In this document: one piece after another, positions 17,982 through 27,215 of the stretch
Layout: each line of letters starts with the position of its first letter
Numbering within the stretch: the first letter of the stretch is position 1
Origin: Bowmanella dokdonensis
GTDB taxonomy: Bacteria > Pseudomonadota > Gammaproteobacteria > Enterobacterales > Alteromonadaceae
Assembly: GCF_017254865.1 (NCBI RefSeq)
Contig: NZ_JAFKCV010000001.1
Coordinates: 62,001-126,000 of the forward strand
Length of the DNA stretch: 64,000 nucleotides
Reading direction: 5' to 3'
Position numbers and translations under genes: made by a program
Notes under the pieces: generated by a model
The model's input: the letters and a program-made list of their open reading frames with translations, nothing else
Databases searched by the model: none
What the model was told of the DNA's origin: nothing

Positions 17982-19060
17982 CCCTCGCGACTGGTGTGGG
18001 TAGCCATAGCCGCCAGTTTCCGTGACAGGGGGGCGGGAAAGCGCACCTGCTGCCAGAGTTGCCGGCAGATTTCCCCGGTATCCTGCCACTGGCCGCCGAT
18101 CAGCCAGTTCACCAGCAGGTGGGGATCCCTGGGGAATTCGATGGGTTCGGCGGAGGCACTGTCCAGCCAGTTTTCCACCTCTTCGCTGTCCAGGGCGGGC
18201 ATACTGTGGCAGAGACCGAGTGTTTCCAGGGTCAATACATTGGATAGCTGTTCGAACTGGCCATGCAGGGGCTTGATCAACAGCTTCTTGCCCAACTGCA
18301 GGCATTCACTGGATAGCTCGAAGCCACCATTGGCAATCGCCCCCCGGCAGCTTTGCAAGGTCTGGTGGAAGCCCTCTTTACAGGTTTTCCGCCACTGGAT
18401 ATTGCCCTGGTCCTCATCCTCTTGCAGGTTTGGATGAAAACAGACGAAGTTGACTTCGCTTAACGGCTCCAGCATCAGACGGATCTCCTGCAGTTCCTCG
18501 AAGGGCAGGTAGACCAGAATATGCTGACCCGTTTCACCAGACGGCTCGTTTTCGATAAAAGGCGGGACAATGGGATGGCCGAAGTGATACCAGTGCACGC
18601 CCAATTGCACATCTGACGGCGCGAAGTGGTCCATGATCAGACGGTTAAGCCAGTTGTCGCCCTGCTTGGGTACCGGATGGCGAAAGGCATCCTGGTGGCT
18701 GATGGAAATACATGGCACCTTCTGGCGCCTGGCTGCCCAGGCGCTGATGGGTTCAAAATCATTGATCACCAGGTCGTAGGCGGCCAGATCCAGGCTTCGC
18801 ACATCCTGCCAGAACACCAGGGGGCTGGCCTGCCTGAGTGTCTGCCAGTGGTCGATGGCTCCCCTTTGATGAACAAAAGTCAGTCCCTGGCGGGTTTGAT
18901 ATCCGCCAAATACCTCCATGTCGAAGTAGCCCTCAGTCGGCCGCCCACTGAACAGAAAGTCCACCTTCACGTCGTCACGTCGGCTAAAGGCCTTGGCCAT
19001 GATCCGGGCGCGGGTAATATGACCGTTGCCGGTTCCCTGGACCCCATACAATATTCTCAT
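17978..19060 (-). CDS. MJ1255-type glycosyltransferase
   Basis: A 360-residue GT-B glycosyltransferase of the MJ1255/VC2487 family (related to MurG and UDP-glucuronosyltransferases). It shows the N-terminal GVQGTGNGHITRARIMA loop, VINDFEPISAW, and the C-terminal nucleotide-sugar region GAIANGGFELSSECLQLGKKLL. The ATG at 19060 follows GGGAG. It precedes no partner on the same strand except the PAP2 gene 92 bases upstream; acceptor is unknown, possibly a lipid or surface glycan. Confidence 0.8.
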   Translation of the reverse strand: MRILYGVQGTGNGHITRARIMAKAFSRRDDVKVDFLFSGRPTEGYFDMEVFGGYQTRQGLTFVHQRGAIDHWQTLRQASPLVFWQDVRSLDLAAYDLVINDFEPISAWAARRQKVPCISISHQDAFRHPVPKQGDNWLNRLIMDHFAPSDVQLGVHWYHFGHPIVPPFIENEPSGETGQHILVYLPFEELQEIRLMLEPLSEVNFVCFHPNLQEDEDQGNIQWRKTCKEGFHQTLQSCRGAIANGGFELSSECLQLGKKLLIKPLHGQFEQLSNVLTLETLGLCHSMPALDSEEVENWLDSASAEPIEFPRDPHLLVNWLIGGQWQDTGEICRQLWQQVRFPAPLSRKLAAMATHTSREG

Positions 19061-19152
19061 CCGGATACTCCCATCTCGGCAGGCAGATTTAAGGTCAGAC
19101 TTGGTACAGTTCGGGCGTGGCACTGCTTGGCCTGGGTCAGCAAAACAGCAAA

Positions 19153-19665
19153 TCAGGCCAGTATGGACAGGCTGAACAGGGAAATTGTCAGGCCCAATCC
19201 GGCCCCGGCCAGGATATCACTGGGGTAATGTACGCCAAGCAGTACCCGGGACAAGCCAACCGTACCAGCCCAAGCATAAACCAGCAGCGCAAAAGAGGGA
19301 TAATAATGGGCGATAATCGAGGCCATCAGGAAGGCTGCAGCCGTATGCCCTGAAGGCAGGCTGAACTTGTCTGAGGGGGCGATGTGGGCATTGAAGTTTC
19401 GCAGCAGGTCGCAGGGGCGGCGACGCCTGAATACTTGCTTGAGCATCAGATAGAGAGGCAATTCCAGGGCATAAGCCAGCAGGGCGGTGTACAGGAAGAG
19501 GTCTCCATGGTCTGGCTCGAAGCGCCACAGAATCAGTCCCAGTAACAGGTACAGGTGACCGTCGCCGGTTCTGGACAGCCAGCGGATGGGAGTGCAATTT
19601 CTGCCACTGGTCTTATTGAAAAGCCAGTAGAAGAGCTGCGTATCGGCTCGGGACAATAAATTCAT
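19153..19665 (-). CDS. PAP2 family membrane phosphatase
   Basis: A 170-residue integral membrane phosphatase with all three PAP2 motifs: KQVFRRRRP, PSGHTAA and SRVLLGVHYPSD. Such enzymes dephosphorylate undecaprenyl pyrophosphate, phosphatidic acid or phosphatidylglycerophosphate. The ATG at 19665 has AGGAG upstream; a GTG seven codons earlier is possible. The pairing with an MJ1255-type glycosyltransferase on the same strand suggests lipid or glycan metabolism. Confidence 0.88.
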   Translation of the reverse strand: MNLLSRADTQLFYWLFNKTSGRNCTPIRWLSRTGDGHLYLLLGLILWRFEPDHGDLFLYTALLAYALELPLYLMLKQVFRRRRPCDLLRNFNAHIAPSDKFSLPSGHTAAAFLMASIIAHYYPSFALLVYAWAGTVGLSRVLLGVHYPSDILAGAGLGLTISLFSLSILA

Positions 19666-19874
19666 TGTTGCCTGGCTCCTGTTCACCTGCAGACCGATCC
19701 TAGAAATCCTCTATGAAGCTGGGGTGACAGATTAGAGAAGACTTTATGACAATGACAGGCCATTGCCGGGGTGATTTGCCCCACCGCTCAAAACTGTCCC
19801 GGGATTGAATGGACAGCCCGGAAAAACTAACAGTATACTGGGACGCAGAGCCCCTCAATGCCAATGGAAATCAG

Positions 19875-20360
19875 ATGGACTACAACACTTCAGAGCTATG
19901 CGACCTGTTTGCCGGTAATGTGGACGTGGTCGAGCCGATGTTCGTCAGCTATGGCGGACGTCGCTCATACGGCGGCGAAGTCACCACCATCAAGTGTTTT
20001 GAGGACAAGGGCCTGATAGAGCGTGTTTTACAGCAACCCGGCAAAGGCAAGGTGTTGCTGGTGGACGGCGGCGGCTCCATGCGCCGCGCCCTGATCGATC
20101 TGAACATCGCCCAGCTTGCCATTGACAATGAGTGGGAAGGTATCGTCTGTTACGGCAGCGTGCGTGACGTGGATGCCCTGGAAGATGTGGATATAGGTAT
20201 CCACGCCCTGGCATCCATTCCGGTTGCGGCAGATGATGACCAAACAGGGGAAGTGGACATTGCGGTTAACTTTGGCGGTGTCACTTTTCTTCCTGAAGAT
20301 CATCTGTATGCCGACAGCACCGGCATCATCCTGTCTCCCGAGCCCCTCGATATCGAATGA
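19875..20360 (+). CDS. rraA: Regulator of ribonuclease E activity A
   Basis: A 161-residue RraA, which forms ring-shaped trimers and inhibits RNase E in E. coli. The sequence [21 protein letters not shown] and the end [24 protein letters not shown] match well. The frame is open back to an ATG at 19809, adding 22 residues, but the shorter form agrees with the family. Its stop overlaps the start of the HutG-like gene (ATGA), so the two are an operon. Confidence 0.92.
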   Translation: MDYNTSELCDLFAGNVDVVEPMFVSYGGRRSYGGEVTTIKCFEDKGLIERVLQQPGKGKVLLVDGGGSMRRALIDLNIAQLAIDNEWEGIVCYGSVRDVDALEDVDIGIHALASIPVAADDDQTGEVDIAVNFGGVTFLPEDHLYADSTGIILSPEPLDIE

Positions 20361-21361
20361 GCCTGCACCTGCTACAGGACCGGGCGCTGGCTGAGTTGTG
20401 CCAGGCCAGACCGGGCGAGACCCGGCTGGGGCAGGTGGTTAAACTGGCCAGCCAGTTCGGTGATTATCAGCAGGCCAGCGCCAGCGGATGCCGCTTTGCC
20501 CTGCTCGGTGTGCCTGAGCAGATTGGCCCCATGGCCAATTGTGGCAAAGGCGGCGCTCATCAGGGTTGGCAGGCATTCCTGCGTATCTTTTTGAACCTGC
20601 AAAGCAACCAGTACCTGGCCGGGGAAGAGGTGCTGCTGCTGGGGCGTTTGGATTGTGATGATCTACAGCCCGCCGGCACACTGGAGGATCTGCGTCATCA
20701 ATGTGGTCTGCTGGATCAGCGTCTGGTCCATGTCCTGAAAGAGATATTTGCGGCGGGGCTGACACCCATACTGATAGGCGGCGGACATAACAACGCCTAT
20801 GGCCTGATTCGGGCCTGCAGCGAGTACCTGGGCCAACCGCTGGCGGTGACCAACTTTGATCCCCACGGGGACTTCCGGCAGATGGAAGGCCGCCACAGTG
20901 GAAATCCGTTTCGATATGCCTGCCATGAGGGCTACCTGTCCCACTATGCAATTCTGGGCCTGCATGAACAGAAGAATTCCCGGGAAGCTCTGGAAGCCCT
21001 TGGCGAGTGCGGCTTCCCCTGGTACAGCATCCAGCAACTCAGGTGGCGTCGCGAACTGAGTTTTGAACAGGCCATGGAGAAGGTTTGCGCCTACCTTCAG
21101 GCGTCGAACCGCCCTATAGGTCTGGAGCTGGACATGGATGCCATCTCCGACATGCCTACCAGCGCCATCACCTCGGCAGGCATGTCACTGGACGATGCCA
21201 TCCACTACGTATACAGAATGGCCGAGCAGAAACAGGTACAGTACCTGCACCTGGCCGAAGCCGCGCCTGAGCGTCATCCCTCCGGCCCCGATGCCGGCGC
21301 CAGAGTAACAGGGCAGGCCCTGGCCGAGCTGGTCTGCACTTTTATCCGGGCCCGTCGCTGA
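20357..21361 (+). CDS. hutG: Arginase-superfamily formimidoylglutamase (HutG-like)
   Basis: A 334-residue ureohydrolase-fold protein. The manganese-site motifs are GGGHNNAYG (His144), NFDPHGDFR (Asp168, His170, Asp172) with [12 protein letters not shown], and LELDMDAI. This pattern fits formimidoylglutamase-like members better than arginase, which would have GGDHS and DAHxD. The hut cluster 17 kb away contains hutI, C, U and H but no hutG or hutF, so this gene likely supplies the last step, formimino-glutamate to glutamate and formamide. It overlaps rraA by four bases. Confidence 0.65.
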   Translation: MSLHLLQDRALAELCQARPGETRLGQVVKLASQFGDYQQASASGCRFALLGVPEQIGPMANCGKGGAHQGWQAFLRIFLNLQSNQYLAGEEVLLLGRLDCDDLQPAGTLEDLRHQCGLLDQRLVHVLKEIFAAGLTPILIGGGHNNAYGLIRACSEYLGQPLAVTNFDPHGDFRQMEGRHSGNPFRYACHEGYLSHYAILGLHEQKNSREALEALGECGFPWYSIQQLRWRRELSFEQAMEKVCAYLQASNRPIGLELDMDAISDMPTSAITSAGMSLDDAIHYVYRMAEQKQVQYLHLAEAAPERHPSGPDAGARVTGQALAELVCTFIRARR

Positions 21362-21473
21362 CCGGACTTTGCCGGACACCAGACAGGGTCGGCTCCACAG
21401 TCGGTTTTTGGTCTACAATTCTCCTTTAGCCCCTTAGATGAGAGTTTCAGTACCCTAGAAGGAGAGAATCGAT

Positions 21474-22658
21474 ATGGGACTGCCGGCCGAACCCCTCAAC
21501 CAAAAGCTTTCCGTTATTTCCTCCCGCTTGACCCGCCAGGCAGCCTCGGCCAAAGACTGGCTGAAAAGCCATCTGGCCAAGGCAGGTGTCCAGTTAAACG
21601 GCTCCAACCCCTGGGATCCCAACGTTCACAACAATGATTTTTATCTGCGCGTGATGCGGGAAGGTTCACTGGGTGCAGGCGAAAGCTATATGGATGGCTG
21701 GTGGGATTGTGAACGGCTGGATGAAATGTTCAAACGGCTGATGTCGGTGCAACTGGATGAAGTGATCCAAAGCAGATGGATATTGATCAGACACTGGTTA
21801 ATGGCCAGGTTGGTCAATCTCCAGTCAACCAGGCGGGCCTACCAGGTCGGTGAACAGCATTATGATGTGGGCAACGATTTATACCGGGCCATGCTCGACA
21901 AACGCATGGTGTACTCCTGCGGATACTGGCAGGACGCCGAGGATCTGGATCAGGCTCAGGAAAGCAAGCTGGATCTGGCCTGCAAGAAAATGCAGCTGAA
22001 CGCCGGCGAAGAGGTGCTGGATATCGGCTGTGGCTGGGGCAGCTTTGCCGAGTTTTCCGCGACACAATACGGCACGCGGGTCACAGGGGTGACGATTTCC
22101 AGGGAACAGCAGAAGCTGGCCCGGCATCGCTGTCGCGAGTTGCCGGTGGATATCCGTCTGCAGGACTACCGGATGCTGAGCGGGCGCTATGACAAGCTGG
22201 TTTCCATCGGCATGTTCGAGCACGTGGGGCAGAAAAATTATCACACCTACTTCAGTAACGCCCACCGGCTGATGCAGGATGAGGGTATCTTCCTGTTGCA
22301 CACCATAGGCAAGCATACGGCCCAACTGGGTACCGATCCCTGGATCCACAAGTATATTTTTCCCAACGGGGCTATACCCTCCTTAAGTCAGATCAGTCAG
22401 GCCTGTGAACCCTTTTTCGTTATCGAGGATGTGCATAACTTCGGTCCGGATTACGACCGGACCCTGATGGCCTGGCAGCAGAACGTCGAATCGGCCTGGC
22501 CTGCCCTGAGGGAAAGCTACGGAGAAAGGTTCAGGCGCATGTGGGACTATTACCTGAAAAGCTGTGCCGGGGCGTTTCGCAGCCGCCAGTTGCAGCTCTT
22601 CCAACTGGTGCTGCGTAAAAAAGTGGGGCCGTTACCCCGCTACCACAGTCCACGTTGA
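21474..22658 (+). CDS. cfa: Cyclopropane-fatty-acyl-phospholipid synthase
   Basis: A 394-residue SAM-dependent enzyme that adds a methylene group across double bonds of membrane phospholipid acyl chains. It shows EQHYDVGNDLY (127-137), MVYSCGYW (145-152), and the SAM-binding VLDIGCGWGSF (181-191), with the later FEHVGQKNYHTYF region. A strong AAGGAGAGA ribosome-binding site precedes the ATG. Length is close to E. coli Cfa (382). Expressed in many bacteria on entry into stationary phase; no promoter could be assigned here. Confidence 0.92.
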   Translation: MGLPAEPLNQKLSVISSRLTRQAASAKDWLKSHLAKAGVQLNGSNPWDPNVHNNDFYLRVMREGSLGAGESYMDGWWDCERLDEMFKRLMSVQLDEVIQSRWILIRHWLMARLVNLQSTRRAYQVGEQHYDVGNDLYRAMLDKRMVYSCGYWQDAEDLDQAQESKLDLACKKMQLNAGEEVLDIGCGWGSFAEFSATQYGTRVTGVTISREQQKLARHRCRELPVDIRLQDYRMLSGRYDKLVSIGMFEHVGQKNYHTYFSNAHRLMQDEGIFLLHTIGKHTAQLGTDPWIHKYIFPNGAIPSLSQISQACEPFFVIEDVHNFGPDYDRTLMAWQQNVESAWPALRESYGERFRRMWDYYLKSCAGAFRSRQLQLFQLVLRKKVGPLPRYHSPR

Positions 22659-22847
22659 GCTGGTATCAGAAGCAGGCCACAGAATTCAAAGAGCGGATCG
22701 CTCATCTGATGACTCCATCTGGCACGGCCCGGGGATGGATACCGGATCACTTTTCCGTTTTTTCTTTACGGCCTATACCCGAGTTTATCGGAGGACAGCT
22801 TGAGAGGCCCGGCGGTTTTGCGAGGCACCAAGCTGGAGACCTTGCTC

Positions 22848-25800
22848 TCAACCTTCGGTGTTTTCCCGCTGGCTCGGGAACGCTTCGGTGACGGCCTTGT
22901 CGGGACCCTCGATGCGGTAAAACAGGGCATAGAGTACCGGCACTACGCCCAGTGTCAGCACCGTACCTATTCCCAGGCCGAAAGCAATCACCGCCGCCAT
23001 GCCGTAAAACAGCGGATCCTGCCCCAGAATCAACGGCAGCAGACCCATGATGGTGGTGATGCTGGTCATGGCGATGGGTCTGACCCGGGTCAGACAGGCC
23101 GCCACAATGGCTTCATAGGGCGTCTTGCCTTCCTGCTGTTCGATGCCGATGCGATCGATCAGCACAATGGCGTTGTTGATAATGATCCCGGCGAGGCTGT
23201 ACAGGCCCAGTGAGACCATGAACCCAAAAGGAGCCTGCAACACAAACAGGCCGACAACGGCGCCGATAAAGGCCAGCGGAATGGTCAGCACTATCACCAG
23301 CGGCTGACGGAAGGAATTGAACTGGGCCACCAGTAGCACCAGGATCAGACCCAGCACCATGGGCATGCTGGCGCTGAGGGATTGTTGTGCCGCAGCGGAT
23401 TCTGTGATGACGCCGTCATACTCGATACTGTGATTAAGCGGCAGGTCCTGAGCCAGCGCCTCTAGAGGAGCGTCGATGAGCAACTTCAGATCTTCAGCCG
23501 CCATCCGGGTATTACGGGCTTCCACACTGACGGTGCGGAACATGTCTTCCCGGTGAATGATGGAGTATTGATTCACCGGCGCAAATTCGGCCACCTGGAA
23601 CAGGGGAACGGCCTGTCCGGTTTTTTCCGAATACACATTCAGGGTTCTAAGTCTGTCCAGATTAGTACGCTCGGCATCGGCGGCCCGGAGCATAACCGGA
23701 ATGATTTCATCCCCTTCCCGGAATTCGGTAATAATGGAGCCGGAAAAGTATCCCTGTAGGGCGGTGGCGATATCGCTGGAGGTGACACCGGCCCGTCTTG
23801 CCCGGTGCTGATCCACCTGCACCTCCACCTTGGCAATACGGTTTTGCCAGTCGCTACGGATATCCAGGGTATCGGGAATACCGTGTAACAGCGTCATGAT
23901 CTCCTGTGCCTTGGCATAGATGACGTCCTTGTCCGGGCCTTTGACCTGAATCTTGATGGTGCTGGAGTCCGATGGGCCCAGGAACATTTTTTTGACCCGG
24001 GCCGAAATATTCGGGAAGGCCATTTCCAGTTCCCTATCCAGTTGCTGGGTCAGGGCCTTTAAATCCACGCCCCCGGCAATATTCAGCACGATAAAGCCTT
24101 TATTGTCGGCAGGATCCTCTGGATTCAGGGATAGCACAAAACGGGGCCCGCTAAAGCCCACATAACCAGAATAAGACTGGATAGTCTTGTTAAATCTGTC
24201 CTGCTCCAGCCAATGGAAAATGTCCTGTAACTGACGATTGGTTTCGGTGGAAGAGGTCCCTTTGGGGAGGTCGATGTTGACCAGCACCTGGGTTCTATCC
24301 GAGTCCGGGAAAAACTGCTTGGGCAACCACTGCATGCTCAACACAGCCAGTATCAGGCAGGCCAGCATGCCGGCCAGGAAAGCCCCCTTAACGCTGAGCA
24401 GCCAGTGCAGGAATCTCTCGTATTGAAGGTACAGCCGTCTGACTCCGCCCGGCTGGTTCCCCGCCACTCTGACCGCATCGGCCGGGATAAAGAAGTAACA
24501 TAGCACCGGCGTAACAAACAGCGCCAGCACCCAACTGGATAGCAAAGTAATCATGATCACCAGCGAGATAGAACGGGTATATTCACCGGCCACGTGCTCG
24601 GCCAGCATCAGGGGCAGGAAAAACAATATGGTAGTGACCGAAGAGCTTAGCAGGGGCAGCGCCAGTTCTTTGCCACTCTGGCACATGGCCTGGTAGCGCT
24701 CCACGCCTTCTTCCAGCCGGCGCTTAAAGTCCTCAGCCACGACAATGCCGTTATCCACCAGCAGTCCCAGGGCAATAATCAATGTCGCCAGGCTCATGCG
24801 TTCAAGGCTGATGTCGCTGAATTGCATCACGGACAAGGTGATCAGCATCACAAAGGGTACAATACTGCCCACAATCAGTCCGGTGCGCAGACCAAGGAAG
24901 AGGATCACCACCACCAGCACAATAGCCAGGGTCTGCAACACATTCACCGACACGCCGCGGATGGTTTTCTCTACCTGTTCGGCCTGGTAAGTGGCGATAT
25001 TCAGGTGATAACCAATGGGCAGGCCCGCTTCGATATTGTCTATGGCTCCTCTCATGCGAGGCGCGTAATCCAGCAGGTTGTAGCCGGGCAGCATAGAAAT
25101 TGCGAAGAAGATTGACTGTTCTCCGTTAAAATAAGCCAACCGATCCGGCGGATCCAGATAGCCCCGGCGGATATGCACAATGTCTTTGAGGGCAACAAAG
25201 TCATCTGTCCCCGGAAGACTGATATGGGTGTCCGCTATGTCATCGACACTGCTGAAATTACCTGTGGGCTCAATAATAAAACTGGTGACGCCTGTGTCGA
25301 TACGCCCGCCCGGACTGATGATATTCTGATTCTGTAACTCGCCGATCAGCGCCCGGGGTGAAATACCCAACTGGGCCAGCTTAGCATTGGATACTTCCAG
25401 GAATATTCGTTCTTCCTGGTTGCCGAGTATCTCAATCTTCTTGGTTCCTTCTACCCCATACAGACTGTCCCGGATGTGCTGGGCCATATCGTACATACCG
25501 GCCATGCTGAAACCGTCTGCGGTCAATGCCAGGGTAATAACAGAGACGTCGCCGAATTCATCATTTACCTGTGACGGATAAGTGCCGTCCGGCAGGCGTC
25601 GCTGTGCCTCATTGACCTTATTACGCAGGTCCTGCCAGATGGTATCGAGATTGAAATAACGGTCATAGATCTTCACGTGGATGGTGGACACCCCGGTGGT
25701 CGAGGATGAAGTGAGCTTTTTAACTTCCGGTATCTTACGGATTTCCTCTTCCAGCTTTTTGGTTATCAGCTGTTCAACCCGTTCCGGCGCCATGCCGGGG

Positions 25801-25958
25801 TAGTGGGTGCTGACGATGGCCTCTCGGATGGTGATGGTGGGGTCTTCCTGGGCAGGCAGGGTAAAGTAGGCCAGGGCTCCGTTCATCAGCAGCAGTACCA
25901 GCAGCATCATGACGGTCTTGCGGTGGGTAAAAGCGAATGAGGTCAGGTTCATTTGCAT
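22848..25958 (-). CDS. RND family efflux transporter permease
   Basis: A 1036-residue inner-membrane RND pump (HAE1-type), with TM1 near 10-30, two large periplasmic loops, and the central TM4 region LIIALGLLVDNGIVVAEDF, where the usual second Asp of the DD pair is Asn. Translation is coupled to the adaptor gene: its ATG lies one base after that gene's stop, with a second in-frame ATG six bases on. No outer-membrane factor gene is adjacent, so a shared TolC is likely. Substrate is unknown. Confidence 0.9.
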   Translation of the reverse strand: MQMNLTSFAFTHRKTVMMLLVLLLMNGALAYFTLPAQEDPTITIREAIVSTHYPGMAPERVEQLITKKLEEEIRKIPEVKKLTSSSTTGVSTIHVKIYDRYFNLDTIWQDLRNKVNEAQRRLPDGTYPSQVNDEFGDVSVITLALTADGFSMAGMYDMAQHIRDSLYGVEGTKKIEILGNQEERIFLEVSNAKLAQLGISPRALIGELQNQNIISPGGRIDTGVTSFIIEPTGNFSSVDDIADTHISLPGTDDFVALKDIVHIRRGYLDPPDRLAYFNGEQSIFFAISMLPGYNLLDYAPRMRGAIDNIEAGLPIGYHLNIATYQAEQVEKTIRGVSVNVLQTLAIVLVVVILFLGLRTGLIVGSIVPFVMLITLSVMQFSDISLERMSLATLIIALGLLVDNGIVVAEDFKRRLEEGVERYQAMCQSGKELALPLLSSSVTTILFFLPLMLAEHVAGEYTRSISLVIMITLLSSWVLALFVTPVLCYFFIPADAVRVAGNQPGGVRRLYLQYERFLHWLLSVKGAFLAGMLACLILAVLSMQWLPKQFFPDSDRTQVLVNIDLPKGTSSTETNRQLQDIFHWLEQDRFNKTIQSYSGYVGFSGPRFVLSLNPEDPADNKGFIVLNIAGGVDLKALTQQLDRELEMAFPNISARVKKMFLGPSDSSTIKIQVKGPDKDVIYAKAQEIMTLLHGIPDTLDIRSDWQNRIAKVEVQVDQHRARRAGVTSSDIATALQGYFSGSIITEFREGDEIIPVMLRAADAERTNLDRLRTLNVYSEKTGQAVPLFQVAEFAPVNQYSIIHREDMFRTVSVEARNTRMAAEDLKLLIDAPLEALAQDLPLNHSIEYDGVITESAAAQQSLSASMPMVLGLILVLLVAQFNSFRQPLVIVLTIPLAFIGAVVGLFVLQAPFGFMVSLGLYSLAGIIINNAIVLIDRIGIEQQEGKTPYEAIVAACLTRVRPIAMTSITTIMGLLPLILGQDPLFYGMAAVIAFGLGIGTVLTLGVVPVLYALFYRIEGPDKAVTEAFPSQRENTEG

Positions 25959-25959
25959 C

Positions 25960-27063
25960 TCAGTTAAAGAGTCTGACCTGCTTGTCAAGCAGCGTCACGG
26001 GCTGACCATCGCGCAAAAAGGCAACGCCGGCGGTTGCGACTATTTCACCCGGCGTGAGCCCGCTGGATACATAGACTTCGTTGTTGATGATGTTTTCGGT
26101 CTGCACCTGACGCTTCTCAACAACCTGGCGATCCGCATCGTACACATAGACGAAGACCCCCTGGCCCTGATCGGCGGCCAGGGCTGACACGGGAACCCTG
26201 ACGCTGCTGCCGGCATGGCCACTGCGTCCTGTGCGCTCATAGGTCACATCCACCTCGGCTGTCATACCGGCCCGCAGCCTGTCATGGGGACTGTCCAGCA
26301 GCACCACCAGTGGAAAAGCGTTGGCCGACTCGGCCCGGGTGCCAATTTCACTGATCACGCCCTGCATCACCAGCTCCGGCAGGACCGGAAAACGAACCGG
26401 TAATTTCCGCCCTTTGTCCAATTCGCGGATGATGGTTTCCGGCACCAGCACCCTGACTTCCAGACCATGCTCCCCTTCTATCTCGAAGGCGGTCTGTCCT
26501 GCGGCCAACTGCTGAGAGGGCTCGATGAGCCGCTTGGTGATCACGCCGTCATAAGGGGCGGACATCACACTGTCCTGTAAATTCTTGCGGGCAATATCTA
26601 GTTGGGCCCTGGCCACACCAGCGGCACTCTTTGCCGAGTCGTAGGCTGCTTTTGCGTTGTCGAAACCAGATTTTGATACCACTCCCTGCGCTACCAGCTC
26701 GGCATAACGTTTGAATTCATTTTCCGCTTCGGTCAGGGCGGCCTGAGCCTGGGCCAGGGTGGCCTGGGCCGATTGCAGACCCAGATTGAAGCTGCGCTGG
26801 TTGAGCCTGGCCAGTTCCTGCCCCTGCACTACGTTATCGCCGAGGTTGACCGATACGTTTTGTACCTTGCCGCTGACCTCGAAACTGAGGCTGGTGGCTT
26901 CCACCGGCGCGAGCGTGCCGGAGAGGCGCCGTATCTGTTCAATGGGTGACTGGCTGACCTGGGTCCAGGCAATGGGACGTATAAGCGGCGGCTGTTCAGG
27001 AGGAGCGTCCTGGCAGGCCAGCAGCGAAAACAGTAACCCGGCAAGAACAAGGCGGCGTAACAT
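25960..27063 (-). CDS. RND efflux periplasmic adaptor lipoprotein
   Basis: A 367-residue membrane-fusion protein. The ATG at 27063 gives a lipoprotein signal (MLRRLVLAGLLFSLLAC) with Cys near residue 17. The mature part has the lipoyl halves (GKVQNVSVNLGDNVVQGQELARL and SAPYDGVITKRLIEPSQQL), a coiled-coil hairpin between them (about 90-150), and a beta-barrel domain. It links the RND permease to an outer-membrane channel. First gene of a two-gene operon. Confidence 0.9.
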   Translation of the reverse strand: MLRRLVLAGLLFSLLACQDAPPEQPPLIRPIAWTQVSQSPIEQIRRLSGTLAPVEATSLSFEVSGKVQNVSVNLGDNVVQGQELARLNQRSFNLGLQSAQATLAQAQAALTEAENEFKRYAELVAQGVVSKSGFDNAKAAYDSAKSAAGVARAQLDIARKNLQDSVMSAPYDGVITKRLIEPSQQLAAGQTAFEIEGEHGLEVRVLVPETIIRELDKGRKLPVRFPVLPELVMQGVISEIGTRAESANAFPLVVLLDSPHDRLRAGMTAEVDVTYERTGRSGHAGSSVRVPVSALAADQGQGVFVYVYDADRQVVEKRQVQTENIINNEVYVSSGLTPGEIVATAGVAFLRDGQPVTLLDKQVRLFN

Positions 27064-27188
27064 GGCAAATCTCTGCAAATAAACTGGGGAGGATGATAGG
27101 AGCATCTTAGCCGAATATAAATGACTTTTGGGTCAGTAAGGAATTTCGACTTAAATTTAGGAGGTTAGTATCGGTCTGGGGGACAAAA

Positions 27189-27208
27189 AAACCCGCCGAA
27201 GCGGGTTT
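27189..27208 (-). terminator. Intrinsic terminator of typA
   Basis: AAACCCGC (27189-27196) and GCGGGTTT (27201-27208) form a stem with a CGAA loop. Read on the minus strand it is followed by a T-run (complement of the A-run 27185-27191), eight bases past the typA stop. Confidence 0.88.
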
Positions 27209-27215
27209 GTCTGTG

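Noticed and set aside
22655-22891. TTG frame of 78 codons overlapping the cfa stop by four bases
   Set aside because: No ribosome-binding site other than possible coupling, no family resemblance, and it runs into the RND gene on the other strand. A remnant cannot be excluded.
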